A stretch of DNA of 64,000 nucleotides from Mesostigma viride. Taxonomy: Eukaryota > Streptophyta > Mesostigmatophyceae > Mesostigmatales > Mesostigmataceae. The notes beneath the pieces were generated by a model. It worked only from the letters and a program-made list of their open reading frames with translations, did no database searches and was not told where the DNA came from. The stretch spans positions 184,204 through 248,203 of the forward strand of contig RPFO01001048.1 of NCBI GenBank assembly GCA_009746045.1, in the 5' to 3' direction. The position numbers and the translations under genes are program-made. How positions within the stretch are numbered: the stretch's first letter is position 1; the number at the start of each line of letters is the position of its first letter. Positions 20,589 to 31,755 of this stretch are shown here, piece after piece.

Positions 20589-21923
20589 GTGTGCGCAGTG
20601 GCTGTGTACAAGGGATGTGACAGCAACCACGACGTGTTGAAGGGTGCATTCACGCGTACGTTAGGGGAACTGATCACCATCATGAAGGACAAGGGCATCT
20701 TTCTCCCCGACGCACTTAGGGTGGTGCCCCTGACAAGGGTGATAGGGGGGGGAGACAAGCAGGCTACGTCAACGCTGAAAGGGGGCAGAGCACATGCGCA
20801 CATACATTCCCCTGCAACAAATGCCGGCCTCTGCCGGCTAAAGCCAAGTTCGGCTACCTGGAAGAGTCCAAGAAATACCCCCAGGCTGCGCACCACAACC
20901 ATAGCCTGCCAGCTGGCCCACGTCTGGGATGTCGAGAAGCAAGGGCCCTTCAAGTGCGTAGGATGCAAAGTCACATTCACCACGCTGGCCCAGCTTGCAA
21001 GTACAAGGCCCAGCCCTACCAAGGCTGCTGCACATGCCCTAGATCACTATGGCCAGCGGTGGGGCTGCACCCCCATTCTTCCCATCGAGCACGACGACCA
21101 CCCTGATCGTTGCATCCTCCACCTCCTGCTCAATGTCGTGTGCTCCCTAGTTGACCACACCCTACTGGCAAACTTGCTGAAAAGCCAGGAGGAGGAGATG
21201 CTCAAAACATTGCATGAGGAGTGTGGGGTGTATCTCAAGGCCAAGCACGTGAAGGCCACCTCCAAGAGTGCCACGGCTAGAGCTCCCGAGAAACCCAACA
21301 TAATAGGCAGGGAGGCCATCTCCTTGCTACAGAAGTATGAGACGTGCGTGAACAAACTGGGGAGCATTCTCACGGGAAGCAGGGATAACATCATGTTTGC
21401 CTGGCAGAGCTTGGGTCTGCTGTGGGGCGAACTCTCTGACCCAGAATTCCAGGACGATGGTCCGGGGCGGCCAAGGCTGATCTGGTGTACGAGCTCGCAT
21501 GCAGAGCTTTTTTTCAATGCTTTCTTGACAATCGCCACGCCTGAGGCTGTGACAACGTACATGCATGATCTTGTTTGCCACATCCCCTCCCAGGTCCTCA
21601 AGTTTGGGGACCTGCGCCTCCTCTCTCAAGAGGGGCTGGAGCACATGCACTCCGTGCGCAAGACCGAGGCCAAGGCCTGCACCAACCACCGCTCCAAGCT
21701 GGGCCCTGACGCCAAGGGCAAGAGCATGGCGGTGGGCATGTTGATGCAAGGCATGAAGGCGGACAAGGTCAGGCAGCACCTGTCCAAGAAGGTGCCACTC
21801 CCCCCTAGTGACACCGAAATGAGGGCGCGCAAACGCATCGCCGCCGTGCCACCTGCATGCCGAGTGACTCTCAACCCTCATGGCTGGTGTGCTATAATTG
21901 TTGCATATCCAGGCAGGGTTTAG
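20589..21923 (+). CDS. Putative RNase H-like transposase core, family unrecognised
   Basis: The longest clean frame in the element (444 codons, beginning with GTG or an inner codon, so probably an exon or a fragment). Visible: a KGCDSNHDVLKGAF block; Cys residues in FKCVGC; an acidic HDDHPDRCILHLLLNVV segment in which D is followed by LH, typical of the second catalytic block in several cut-and-paste transposases; and near the end QEGLEHMHSVRKTEA, a plausible third acidic block. With VDGAH upstream this makes a D...D...E series. No named superfamily is recognised. The inverted copy lacks this region altogether. Confidence 0.45.
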   Translation: MCAVAVYKGCDSNHDVLKGAFTRTLGELITIMKDKGIFLPDALRVVPLTRVIGGGDKQATSTLKGGRAHAHIHSPATNAGLCRLKPSSATWKSPRNTPRLRTTTIACQLAHVWDVEKQGPFKCVGCKVTFTTLAQLASTRPSPTKAAAHALDHYGQRWGCTPILPIEHDDHPDRCILHLLLNVVCSLVDHTLLANLLKSQEEEMLKTLHEECGVYLKAKHVKATSKSATARAPEKPNIIGREAISLLQKYETCVNKLGSILTGSRDNIMFAWQSLGLLWGELSDPEFQDDGPGRPRLIWCTSSHAELFFNAFLTIATPEAVTTYMHDLVCHIPSQVLKFGDLRLLSQEGLEHMHSVRKTEAKACTNHRSKLGPDAKGKSMAVGMLMQGMKADKVRQHLSKKVPLPPSDTEMRARKRIAAVPPACRVTLNPHGWCAIIVAYPGRV

Positions 21924-22108
21924 GACTAATGTGCATGCTGTGGGTGTAGAATAGTCCTTCTAGCCCCTGTGACAGCTGCCAATTTTATTTTCAGCAAGCC
22001 CCTCCATAGGAATCGCCTCACTCAGGGTGGCCACTTGGGTATACAGCCAGCTGGGTCCAGCCAATGTTTATATGAATAAATTATTGTTTATGTGTCACAA
22101 AAGTTGTA

Positions 22109-22559
22109 TTGCATCGTGGATGAAAGGTTTTTACAGTTAGCAAGCCATATAAATGGAAGTAGACCATATTTCACTATGGAGGTTCTCTCAATTTGTGAGC
22201 GTTTTAGAAGCGAAACTGGCATGTGTTGCATATATATATTCATTGAGAATGATAGATTACGGAGGTGAGATAGGCATGCAACATAAGGAAAAACCCGATA
22301 ACTGGGAGAATAACCCTGAAGAAATTAATAGTAATCTGACACAGACATCCAAGGATCACGCCAGCGGCACAAGGTACAACTAACTATACATCACAAAACT
22401 ACACGCAGCAATTACAGCGCTGCCGGCCCACCATGCAGGCCTGGAAGGGATCTAGACCGCATGGGTCGCGACAAAGTCGGCCCGGGGTGCGGCGGAATAA
22501 CACATCAGCCACGGTGCGAGTGAGGGCGAGTGACAGGCGCTGCCGCCAATATATATATT
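22109..22559. other. Spacer between transposon and LINE-B
   Basis: AT-rich, with only short frames. I see nothing recognisable apart from an AT-repeat (TATATATATT) at the LINE-B 3' junction. Confidence 0.5.
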
Positions 22560-23870
22560 AAAAATATAATTACTTACAGCAGAGTGAAATCACTCAAACC
22601 AAAGCAAACGCCCAGCTATAAACCTATGATACAGAGCCATGTCAAAGCTCTATACTACGATAAGACCAATGGAAACGCCTAACGGGAGGAACCTAATAGC
22701 CCTGCTGCACCGCAAAATCAGCCCGCGTACGGCGGAGCATGATGTCAGCCATGGCCCGAGTCAGCGCCACCGACAAGCGCTGACGCCCGAATATGACGTC
22801 CAGGTCCGCGCCGACCATGGGGCCCGCTGGCCCTCCAGGTCCAGCCGGTCCTCCCGGAGCCGGCAACACTCCTTGAAGAAGGCGGAGGTCAGGGGCCCCA
22901 TGGCCCCAAACTCCTCCAGGACAAAGGGCACCACACGATGGTGCCCGACGTCGCCGTAGGCCAGGAGCTTGGCCCGCTCCGCCCGGTCCGCCGTGTAACC
23001 TGCCGTGAGGGAGGCCCCAGCCACGTGGCTAAGAGCCAAGGGCCGCGCCACCGAAACGTCAATAAGCAGATGCCGGCCACCCCCCTCAAAGTCCAGCACC
23101 ACGATGTCAGGCCGGTGGTTGGGGGAATAGAAGGCAGCGCCATCCGCATCCTCGGACCGGATGTTCGCGTGGGGGAAAACCGACCGAATCATGGCGAGCA
23201 CCACCGTCAGGAGGACAGTGTGCAAATACAAATACCAATTCTGATTCTGTTGGCCCCCCATGCAGGCAAGGTAGTGAGTCCCCGTGGGATCCAGCGGCTG
23301 CCCACAGCTACCACAAGGCCGCCCGGCCGGAACAAGAGGCTGCGGGGCAAATAGCTGGTGCCGGAGCGCCACCGAGTAGTGGCTGGGAGCCAAGGCGAAT
23401 GGGGGGCCGGGCCATGGGAAGAGCACGAAGGTACGCCGAGCCCACACTCCGCAAGGAAAGCGAGAACAGCCACGCACGTCCCTGGGCGTTGAGGTCCGCG
23501 AAAAGAGCAATCCAATCAGCCGTGTGCAGAATACCCGCGTAGGTTTTCTGGTGTTTATCGATGACGCGAGCAGGGAATGCGGCGGGAGATTGAACGGAGG
23601 CGACCGAGGGAGTGCCGCGAGGGAGGTGGCGCTGTACCGCCTGAGCGGCACGGACGGGAGAACAGGCCTGCTGGATCTCAGCATAGGCCTCCTGGATGGC
23701 GGTGACGAAGGGCAAAGGGCTGCTGGGGTCCAGGAGGTCAGGCGCTGCCGTTGCCAAAAGGGGCAGGAGCCGGCAGCTTTCCGCCCACGACTGAGCGACG
23801 GAGCCCAAAAATGCTGCTGGGGCCAGCCGGGCGGCACGAGTCAGACCGCAGCCACCCATCCGTGCAGGCA
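22560..23870 (-). pseudogene. LINE-B 3' half: restriction-like endonuclease
   Basis: Minus-strand frames 23,871-23,308 and 23,837-22,761 follow one another with a shift near the G run at 23,401-23,408. They encode the post-RT part of a non-LTR retrotransposon: RMGGCGLTRAARLAP at the thumb end, a zinc knuckle CGSCGQPLDPTGTHYLAC (CCHC), then NHRPDIVVLDF and LLIDVSVARP, the RPD and acidic blocks of restriction-like endonucleases (R2/SLACS-type elements). It ends in a 3' tail shared with 6,835-6,975 and 40,275-40,430. It continues the RT half at 37,112-39,356, from which the 13-kb insertion separates it. Confidence 0.85.
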
Positions 23871-23883
23871 CACTAGGAGTTAA

Positions 23884-24400
23884 TTTTACGGGGCGTAAAC
23901 GCCCCGGTTGAGGTTACCGGGGCGGTTACTGGCCAGTAACCATGTACGTTTCAGGTTACCGGCCAGGTTACCGGCCGGTAACCTTAAACGCGACAGACTA
24001 AATACCGGCCGGTAATGGTTACCGGGCGGTAATAGTTACCGGAACGTTTACTGGGCGGTAACTTTTACCGGAGCCGTAACCATGCCCGTAACCTATCTGG
24101 GTTACGGTCATGGTTACGGCCCAAGTAGAAGTTACCGGGCGGTAAACTGGCATGGTTACGGGACCAGTTCTGAGAACCGGGATGGGTTACCGGCATGGTT
24201 ACGGGACCAGTTCTGATAACCGGGCCTGGCTACTGGCCTGGTTACGGGTCCGTCAACCGTCCCGTAACCTGCAGTAGTTACGGCCCAGTAGTTGACCCTG
24301 GCTACTGCGGTGGTTATGGGGCCGGTTATGCCCCAGTAATAATAGTAACCCATGCCTACAACGCAGCCTGTCCGGGTTATGGCCCCGAATTCTAAAATGC
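23884..24400. repeat. Left subterminal GTTACC-rich array
   Basis: Dozens of degenerate GTTACCGG, GTTACGG and CGGTAAC words in both orientations just inside the left terminus. In CACTA elements such short repeats bind the transposase; here that role is inferred. Confidence 0.75.
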
Positions 24401-24419
24401 ATTGACCCCGGCTATGGTG

Positions 24420-25109
24420 AGTGGCTTGCATGATATGTTGCTTTTCAAGATGCATTTTTGAATTAGGCATTTCATTAAAATGTTTAAGAAGTCATTAATA
24501 ATCAATTGCACGAATCACTTCCATCCGATGTTGTCAACGTGGGCTTCATGATGAAATCGTGGAGATGACGCACATGAAGTTCACGGAACATCTTAGGTAA
24601 TAAATCAAGCCGTTACGGCAGTAGAACCTTGGCCGATGAGGGTGGCGTCTTGAAGCTGTTGTCACCCTCAAGTCCGCTCGGCCAGGGGTAATCGCCCATG
24701 TTGATTTGAAAGGTACCGCCGTCCATATGGCGGCTCCGCTTTTGGTGCGAGTTGACCAACTTCCCGTCTTAATCATTCCGGATTGCCTGCAGTTCATTCC
24801 GCCTTTGTCCAAGTAAGACAGCAACTGTCACGCACTCATAGAAAACGCAAAATGCCCCGAATGCAGTTACGGCCATACGGTAGCGAGGAATAGCAGTTGA
24901 AATTTCTAGTACACAGGCAACTAGTAAGAAAAGGGACGATGCGTGCACCACCACCAATACGTACGTGCATCCCTCTCTTGAAAATGACAGCATCTTCCAT
25001 GCCGTCCAAGAAAAACGCAACGTATTTAACATGAACCCGAATGCAGTTACGGTCGTAGAGTAGTGAGGACTGGCAGCTGAAAGTTCTAGTTGATGGGCTG
25101 AGAATAAGG
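24420..25109. other. Unassigned interior of the insertion
   Basis: Two imperfect copies of a 120-130-base block (CGAATGCAGTTACGG with GTAGTGAGGACTGGCAGCTGAAA) occur at about 24,855-24,935 and 25,030-25,100. No credible gene. Confidence 0.4.
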
Positions 25110-26390
25110 AAAAAAATGATGCGTGCACTCACCTACCCTATTACGTCCCTCCCATGGCGAGGAACCAGCAAAACCACCCACATACCCTGTTGTGTCCCTC
25201 CCTTGACAAGGAACAAGCACGTGCACATGCCCCACCCCACATGCATGCCTCCCTTGACAAGAATCGAACGGGCACGTGCACCCACCTACCCTATGTGCAC
25301 CCCTCCTTTGACAAGGAACAAGCACGTGCACGTGCCTACCCCACATGCATGCCTCCCTTGACAAGAATCGAACGAGCACGTGCACCCACCCACCCTGTGT
25401 GCACCCCTCCTTTGACAAGGAACAAGCACGTGAACTCACCTACACTACGCGCGTCCCTCCCTTGACAAGGAATAGGCACGTGCACATGCCTACCCCACAT
25501 CCATGCCTCCCCTGACCAGTAACAAGCACGTGCACCCACCTACCCTACGTGCATCCCTCCTGTGACATGGAACAAGCACGTGCACCCACCAACCCTATGT
25601 ACGTGCCTCTTGACAAGCAACAAGCACGTGCACCCACCTACCCTAAGTGCCCCCCTCCTTCGACAAGGAACAAGCATGTGCACTCACCTACCGTACGTGA
25701 ATCCCTCCCTTGGCAAGGACCAAGCACGTGCACCCACCTACCCGATGTCCGCCCCTCCCTTGATAAGGTACAAGCATGCCCACCCACCTACCCTACCTGC
25801 ATCCCTCCCTTGACATGGAACAACCATGTGCACATTCCTACTCCACATGCCCCCCTCCTTTGACAAGGAACAAGCATGTGCACTCATCTACCGCACGTGC
25901 ATCCCTCCCTTGACAAGGAACAAGCAAGCCCACCCACCTACCCTACCTGCATCCCTCCCTTGACATGAAACAAGCACGTGCACATGCCTACCCCACATGC
26001 ATGCCTCCCTTGACAAGGAACGAGCACGTGCACCCACCCACCCTGTGTGCACCCCTCCTTTGACAAGGAACAAGCACATGAACTCACCTACACTACGTGC
26101 GTCCCTCCCTTGACAAGGAATAAGCACGTGCACATGCCTACCCCACATCCATGCCTCCCCTGACCAGTAACAAGCACGTGCACTCACCTACCCTACGTAT
26201 GTGCCTCTTGACAAGGACCAAGCTCGTGCACCCACCTACCATACGTGAATCCCTCCCTTGACAAGGTACACGCATGCCCACCAACCTACCCTACGTGGGC
26301 CCCTCCCTTGATAAGGTACAAGCATGACCAGCCACCTACCCCGCGAGCCTCCCTACTTTGACAAGGAACAAGCATGTGGGCCCGCTAGCA
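25110..26390 (+). repeat. 50-bp minisatellite array
   Basis: About 25 tandem units of roughly 50 bases with the constant core CCCTCCCTTGACAAGGAAC then AAGCACGTGCAC and a variable CCTACC block. Units fall into subtypes (CATGCCTACCCCACATGC versus CCCACCTACCCTACG) that alternate, so the array evolved partly by duplication of multi-unit blocks. Confidence 0.9.
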
Positions 26391-27360
26391 TGGCAGCAAG
26401 GAAGACATTACCCTAACATGGCATGGCCAAAGCAAAAGAGACAGAGAAGTCAATGGAGAGAGAGCTCCTAAGAACTCCTAGTAAAATTGGAAACCATGGA
26501 GGGCAAAAAACGTTCAACAACTTACGATGGGCATCGGCACATACAGAGAAGCCCAGGTGTGCCAGGTGTAAAATAAGCGAGATTGAAGTGTCGCCTACCT
26601 CGTGGGAGACTTTTGGTATCTGGTAAACAATGAAAGCGAGTGGAAAGATGGACAACGTGAAAATAACATACAATCCACTGCAATGCATGCAAAGAGGACA
26701 GAATCAGTAATAAAGCGCGCTGCATTCAGGCAGCGCTGAGCAATTGAACGGTGAACAATTTAATCCGGAACGAATTGTCTACGCGACTCGATGCGACTAA
26801 ACGTGGCATGCATACGCGGTCGCTGACTGAAGACATTGTGTACCTGGCTCAGCAAGGTGCGCTTGCAGCCGCTTTCTTAAATATGCCGCAGGCGCACGAT
26901 GTAACGAATTGAAGTTTGCATGTAGTAACAAAGGCAAGAAAAGCGGTGTAGCTGGCTACCGACTACGCCATAGTAAGCTGTATCGGAGTTGGCGCTGCCG
27001 ATGGCTGGAAACGGATGACCGAATCATGCTAAACTGGGGCTCCAAAAGGGCTTGTCATGCATCCTAGTGCGCCTTTTGCTTTTTTTTCTTCAAGCATCGT
27101 GAGCATGCGGGTTTAGGGGGGCGCTTATTCTTGCACCACTATCAGTCGGCTGGACTGCAATCGGCATAGCCAGCGCAAGGTGATGCAAGGGCAGGCAAAC
27201 TTTACCAGCTCGTTCAAGGCTCGTTGATGAAATTCAAACATCTAGGCGGCGCGTCTGCAACGGCTCATCGCAATTCGAATTCGCAAGCAGAACCCTCGTT
27301 ACACGTGGCGCATGCAGAGATCTGCTTCGGGCGGCTTGGCGTATCTCACTGCGTCGTGAC
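26391..27360. other. Unassigned interior of the insertion
   Basis: No tandem array and no convincing gene. Open frames at 26,410-26,730 are short and mutually overlapping on both strands. Nothing recognised. Confidence 0.4.
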
Positions 27361-28005
27361 TCGAGTACATAGTCAGCCTAGTTAGTACTCTGGGGGCCTC
27401 GAGTTCGGCAGTCCCCTATTCGGAAATCCCGGATCATATGTACTCCACACTATGTACTCTTGGAGTACATAGTGTGCCACCCTATGTACTCTTGGAGTAC
27501 ATAGTGTGGATTACATAGGTAGTCACTCCTTCCTATGTAATACGGGCGTGTCTCACCGCGTCGGCAGTCCCCTACTCGGAAATCCCGGATCATATGTACT
27601 CCACACTATGTACTCTTGGAGTACATAGTGTGCCACCCTATGTACTCTTGGAGTACATAGTGTGGAGTACATAGTCACTCCTTCCTATGTAATACGGGCG
27701 TGTCTCACCGCGTCGGCAGTCCCCTATTCGGAAATCCCGGATCATATGTACTCCACACTATGTACTCTTGGAGTACATAGTGTGCCACCCTATGTACTCT
27801 TGGAGTACATAGTGTGGAGTACATAGTCACTCCTTCCTATGTAATACGGGCGTGTCTCACCGCGTCGGCAGTCCCCTATTCGGAAATCCCGGATCATATG
27901 TACTCCACACTATGTACTCTTGGAGTACATAGTGTGCCACCCTATGTACTCTTGGAGTACATAGTGTGGAGTACATAGTCACTCCTTCCTATGTAATACC
28001 GGTGT
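27360..28005. repeat. 152-bp tandem repeat with paired perfect palindromes
   Basis: Four units, starts spaced 156, 152 and 152 bases (27,422; 27,578; 27,730; 27,882). Each carries two hairpins; one is CACACTATGTACTC, a TTG-type centre, and its exact reverse complement. The units are almost identical, so the expansion is recent. Confidence 0.9.
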
Positions 28006-28110
28006 AATCATGCGTAATCATGCGTAATCATGCGTAATCATGCGTAATCATGCGTAATCATGCGTAATCATCAGAGTAATCATCAGAGTAATCATCAGAG
28101 TAATCATCGT
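28006..28110 (+). repeat. 10-bp minisatellite TAATCATGCG/TAATCATCAG
   Basis: Six units of GTAATCATGC followed by three or four units of AGTAATCATC, directly abutting the 152-bp array. Confidence 0.9.
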
Positions 28111-28130
28111 CCAGACAAGCTGCACTGCCC

Positions 28131-28595
28131 CTAAGACCCTAACTTACACAAGATGGCGATGGTCGTCGCCGGCAGCTCGACAAGTTCAGGGCAGCACGAA
28201 ATAAGACAGGCAAGCCGACGCTGGCGCTCATCCCAATGAGGCCATTCATCCGAAGCAGCCTCCATAACCTGGCCGCTCTTAGGGTGGCGAATCGGGGCGT
28301 CGTTGTCGTTGCGGAGCTTCAGCACGCTTGTCACAGCGGCGTCATTGTAGGCGAGTAAGGTATCGATGTCTGCCAGGCTCAAACGCTGGCCTGGCATGTA
28401 GAATGAGGAAGAAATGGCGTCCGGCAAGGAGGTTTCAGCAGCTATCGGAGTTGCTTCCGAAGTTGCTTCCGAAGTCTTGGATCGCTTGTTAGCGGCGTTC
28501 TTGGCGACGACAATGTCGTGGGCGATTTTGTTTGCAGCAATCTGGGCATCAATAGAATCGGCGGCAAGAGCTGAAGACGATGCGGGGACCTCCAT
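28131..28595 (-). CDS. Hypothetical protein inside the 13-kb insertion
   Basis: A 154-codon frame from ATG at 28,595; it also stays open a few codons upstream. It is Ala-rich with mixed charged residues, not low complexity: an AQIAANKIAHDIVVAKNAANKRSK-type helix near the start (shown only in part), then DIDTLLAYNDAAVTSVLKL and a WPHWDERQRRLA segment. I do not recognise a family. It is the only stretch in the insertion with ordinary protein-like composition, so it may be a remnant or exon of a cargo or transposition gene. There is no obvious promoter and no second copy in this window. Confidence 0.35.
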   Translation of the reverse strand: MEVPASSSALAADSIDAQIAANKIAHDIVVAKNAANKRSKTSEATSEATPIAAETSLPDAISSSFYMPGQRLSLADIDTLLAYNDAAVTSVLKLRNDNDAPIRHPKSGQVMEAASDEWPHWDERQRRLACLISCCPELVELPATTIAILCKLGS

Positions 28596-28810
28596 AGCTA
28601 CGTTTAATAGCACCTAGACGAGGGCAGGGGGCGCAGGCACACTGATCACGTGCGTGGTGCCGCCATAATGTGCAGAAAAATAGCGAGATCTGCTGGGCAG
28701 GCCGCTGGCGATAACTTGCGAAATCCTGGGCGATGGCTGCCAAAAATTAGATCGGCGTGTTCGTCATCAAAAGGCGAGTCTATTGCAATTTACCCGACCA
28801 AATTTCATCA

Positions 28811-29537
28811 TGGAGGGAGGGAGGGAGGGAGGGAGGGAGGGAGGGAGGGAGGGAGGGAGGGAGGGAGGGAGGGAGGGAGGGAGGGAGGGAGGGAGGGAGG
28901 GAGGAGGAGGGAGGGAGGGAGGGAGGGAGGGAGGGAGGGAGGGAGGGAGGGAGGGAGGGAGGAGGGAGGGAGGGAGGGAGGGAGGAGGGAGGGAGGGAGG
29001 GAGGGAGGGAGGGAGGGAGGGAGGGAGGGAGGGAGGGAGGAGGGAGGGAGGAGGAGGGAGGGAGGGAGGGAGGGAGGAGGAGGGAGGAGGGAGGGAGGGA
29101 GGGAGGAGGGAGGGAGGGAGGGAGGGAGGGAGGGAGGGAGGGAGGAGGGAGGGAGGGAGGGAGGGAGGGAGGAGGGAGGGAGGGAGGGAGGAGGGAGGAG
29201 GAGGGAGGGAGGGAGGGAGGGAGGAGGAGGGAGGGAGGGAGGGAGGGAGGGAGGGAGGGAGGGAGGGAGGGAGGGAGGGAGGGAGGGAGGGAGGGAGGGA
29301 GGGAGGGAGGGAGGGAGGGAGGAGGGAGGGAGGGAGGGAGGGAGGGAGGGAGGGAGGGAGGGAGGGAGGAGGGAGGGAGGAGGGAGGGAGGGAGGGAGGA
29401 GGGAGGGAGGGAGGAGGGAGGAGGGAGGGAGGAGGGAGGGAGGGAGGGAGGAGGGAGGGAGGGAGGGAGGGATGGATGGATGGATGGATGGATGGATGTT
29501 CTTAATTAATTAATTAATTAATTAATTAATTAATTAA
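28811..29537 (+). repeat. GGGA microsatellite with GATG and TTAA tails
   Basis: About 660 bases of GGGA units broken by occasional GGA units, then GATG units (29,471-29,497) and TTAA units to 29,537. The long Gly-Arg-Glu frames through it on the plus strand are artefacts of the repeat. It is purine-only on one strand and able to form G-quadruplex or triplex structures. Confidence 0.97.
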
Positions 29538-29860
29538 TGGTCAAATTAAAGGCAATCATGGTACATGAAGCGAGACAAATCATGCCTGGACGCATGGCGA
29601 TGTAAGAGCCCCCCCTCCCCCACGCCAGGAGGAAGGGGTGCGTGACTGAGTAGAGTAGTTAGGATTTTGTATTAGAGAGACAACTTTGTATATTATCAAG
29701 GAGACAACTTTGTATATAAGATTAGAGTGAGATCAGCTAGTCTTCGCGGCTCAGTTCTAATGCACCCACCCCCATCAGTCCATGGAATACGTGCTCCTGC
29801 TCCAGATCCTTAATTAAGGCCAAAATGAGTCCCTTCCAAACAACGTTTGCACTTAGATAG
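29538..29860. other. Short spacer with dispersed-repeat pieces
   Basis: Positions 29,560-29,600 are the reverse complement of the block at 5,705-5,740. 29,660-29,715 repeats the GGAGACAAC word seen in the 1-112 family. No gene. Confidence 0.4.
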
Positions 29861-30019
29861 TTAGACGAATTATGCCCGACGAAGCTGGAACTTAACAGCC
29901 ACAATGAATTACGGTTGTTCAGACCTTGTACAACGCCTCAGGGCATTTGGAGCCCTGAATGGTAACAAATGCTAACAAGGTAGTGTTGCTATCAATAATG
30001 ATTTTAAAAATTAATATGA

Positions 30020-30185
30020 TGTCATTAATTAATTAATTAGTTATCAACATCACTCCGTTGGGAGTAAATGTAGCACATATCCCTGAGAAGGGGCATATGG
30101 CTTTTAATACATTCTAGGCTACTTCATGCAAGGGTGGGAATGTAAGCTACCCCTGCTCTAGGTGCACCAGGGCACCTGCACCACC
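30020..30185 (-). mobile_element. LINE-A 3' end, 5'-truncated
   Basis: The reverse complement matches the LINE-A tails at 3,170-3,345, 43,590-43,735 and 17,467-17,655. It starts with the TTAATTAATTAATT tail, then CACTCCGTTGGGAG, CATATCCCTGAGAAGGGGC and a CACCAGGGCACCTGC block. Confidence 0.7.
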
Positions 30186-31612
30186 ATGTCATATTACAAC
30201 CAAAACTGGTCGTCATCATGCAAGCATCTGAAGCATGGTCGCAAAACTTCGTGTGCAAAATCTCATGTCATAAGGAGCCCAACATTATGACAATTGCCAG
30301 GCTTTGTAAAGATTTTTGATTTAACGATGACTACAGCACAAACAGTGAGCGAAACCCTGGTGCATGTGAATGCCTGAGTGGCGACTGTTCCTAACAGAAT
30401 GCAAGATGTAAGGTAGACATTGCGAGTATGCCACAAATGTGTGATGTGCAGTGCACATGCATGTGAGCTACCATGGTCCGGATTCTCCCGATTTCTGGCC
30501 TGCGCTGGTTGTCTCCTTGATGTATACCCCATGACACCATACTTCTAAACTACTTAAGAACCTTGGCACATTGCAAAATGGGAAAGAAAGCTGAACAATA
30601 CATGCAACATCACTCACTAACACAGCCATGTGATTGCTACCAACACGTACCATGTACATCCTGTGTGAAATTATTGGCAACGACACGCCAAGCAAACGCC
30701 AAGGTATAGTATAACTGCGACAGGCTGGCACATGTCACCTGGCATCCACGTATGCTCACCCCAAGGCATTGGCATATCCCCATGTCTATATCCGTTGCCC
30801 TTTGTGCGTACCGAGTCACCCATGCAGTCACCCACCCATGCATCCACCTGGCCCACCCACACAAGTACTCATACACTTGCGCACCTGAGTACCCAGCCAC
30901 CCACTGGTCCACCCACCCGGTGACCCAGCCAGCCAGCCACGCACCTACTAAACCAACCTATCTAACCACTCGTGCACCCAGGCACCCAGCCACATACCCA
31001 CCCACTGGGACATCCACCCACCCAGCTAGCCACATATGCAATCTACCCACCTAGGCAATAAGGAGGCATTCACCCATCCTTTTATCCAGGCACCCATTAC
31101 TAAAACCACGCAGCCACCTAACCACCCAGCCAGCTGGCCCCATGTGTGCCCACCAGGCCGCCCACCCCTGACCCACCCACGCCCCTTCCCACTCGACCAC
31201 TCTTTCCCCCCATACCCTTATACCCACCGACCTGCACCCACTCACCCTCACACATCCACATCCTCTCAGCCAGTCACCCACCCATCTCACCCCTAACATG
31301 CACAGCCCTCCACCCGCGATAGGTGAGTCGATCCCAACTACAAAACCACCCACCCACCCATATCCGTGCACCCACCCACCCATCTACCTTCCCCATCGCT
31401 CACCCCACCCACTTCTAATCACAGCTACACATCCACCCGCCACAAACCAACGGTGCAAATCCTCCAGCCCATGCAACAGTTTCACTCAGGCATCCAACAA
31501 TGCACCCACCTAGGAGTTCCCAAACCCCGTCGATCCCCCAGCCACCTGGCGATTCACTTATAAGCAACCACCCTTGCACCCATCCACCCACCATAACCAC
31601 CCACCCACCCGC

Positions 31613-31755
31613 CCTCCCTCCCTCCCTCCCTCCCTCCCTCCCTCCCTCCCTCCCTCCCTCCCTCCCTCCCTCCCTCCCTCCCTCCCTCCCTCCCTCCCTC
31701 CCTCCCTCCCTCCCTCCCTCCCTCCCTCCCTCCCTCCCTCCCTCCCTCCCTCCCG
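31613..31755 (+). repeat. CCCT microsatellite
   Basis: About 35 CCCT units, the complement of the GGGA tract at 28,811. The two tracts therefore form a potential long inverted pair within the same insertion. Confidence 0.97.

Larger units (their letters stand above)
17756..22108 (+). mobile_element. Unclassified DNA transposon, long copy
   Basis: A second copy at 50,634-53,330 (inverted) is similar from one end to the other and the match stops at the same words: CACAACGGTACGAGCC at one end and GTGTCACAAAAGTTGT at the other. The ends share only CACAAC as an inverted repeat and I see no clear target duplication. Inside, in order, are a zinc-ribbon segment, an Ala/Pro-rich linker, a coiled coil and a transposase-like core. 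The short copy lacks the core, so this one resembles the decayed parent type. Confidence 0.7.

Noticed and set aside
25110-26390. CRISPR-like array of 50-bp periodic repeats
   Set aside because: The parts between cores are variants of the same sequence, not unique spacers; it is a minisatellite.
27360-28005. CRISPR-like regular repeats
   Set aside because: Units are 152 bp, nearly identical throughout with no unique spacers, and the genome is eukaryotic.
28650-29513. Three overlapping 240-287-codon Gly-Arg-Glu frames
   Set aside because: They are translations of the GGGA microsatellite in its three frames; no other protein content.
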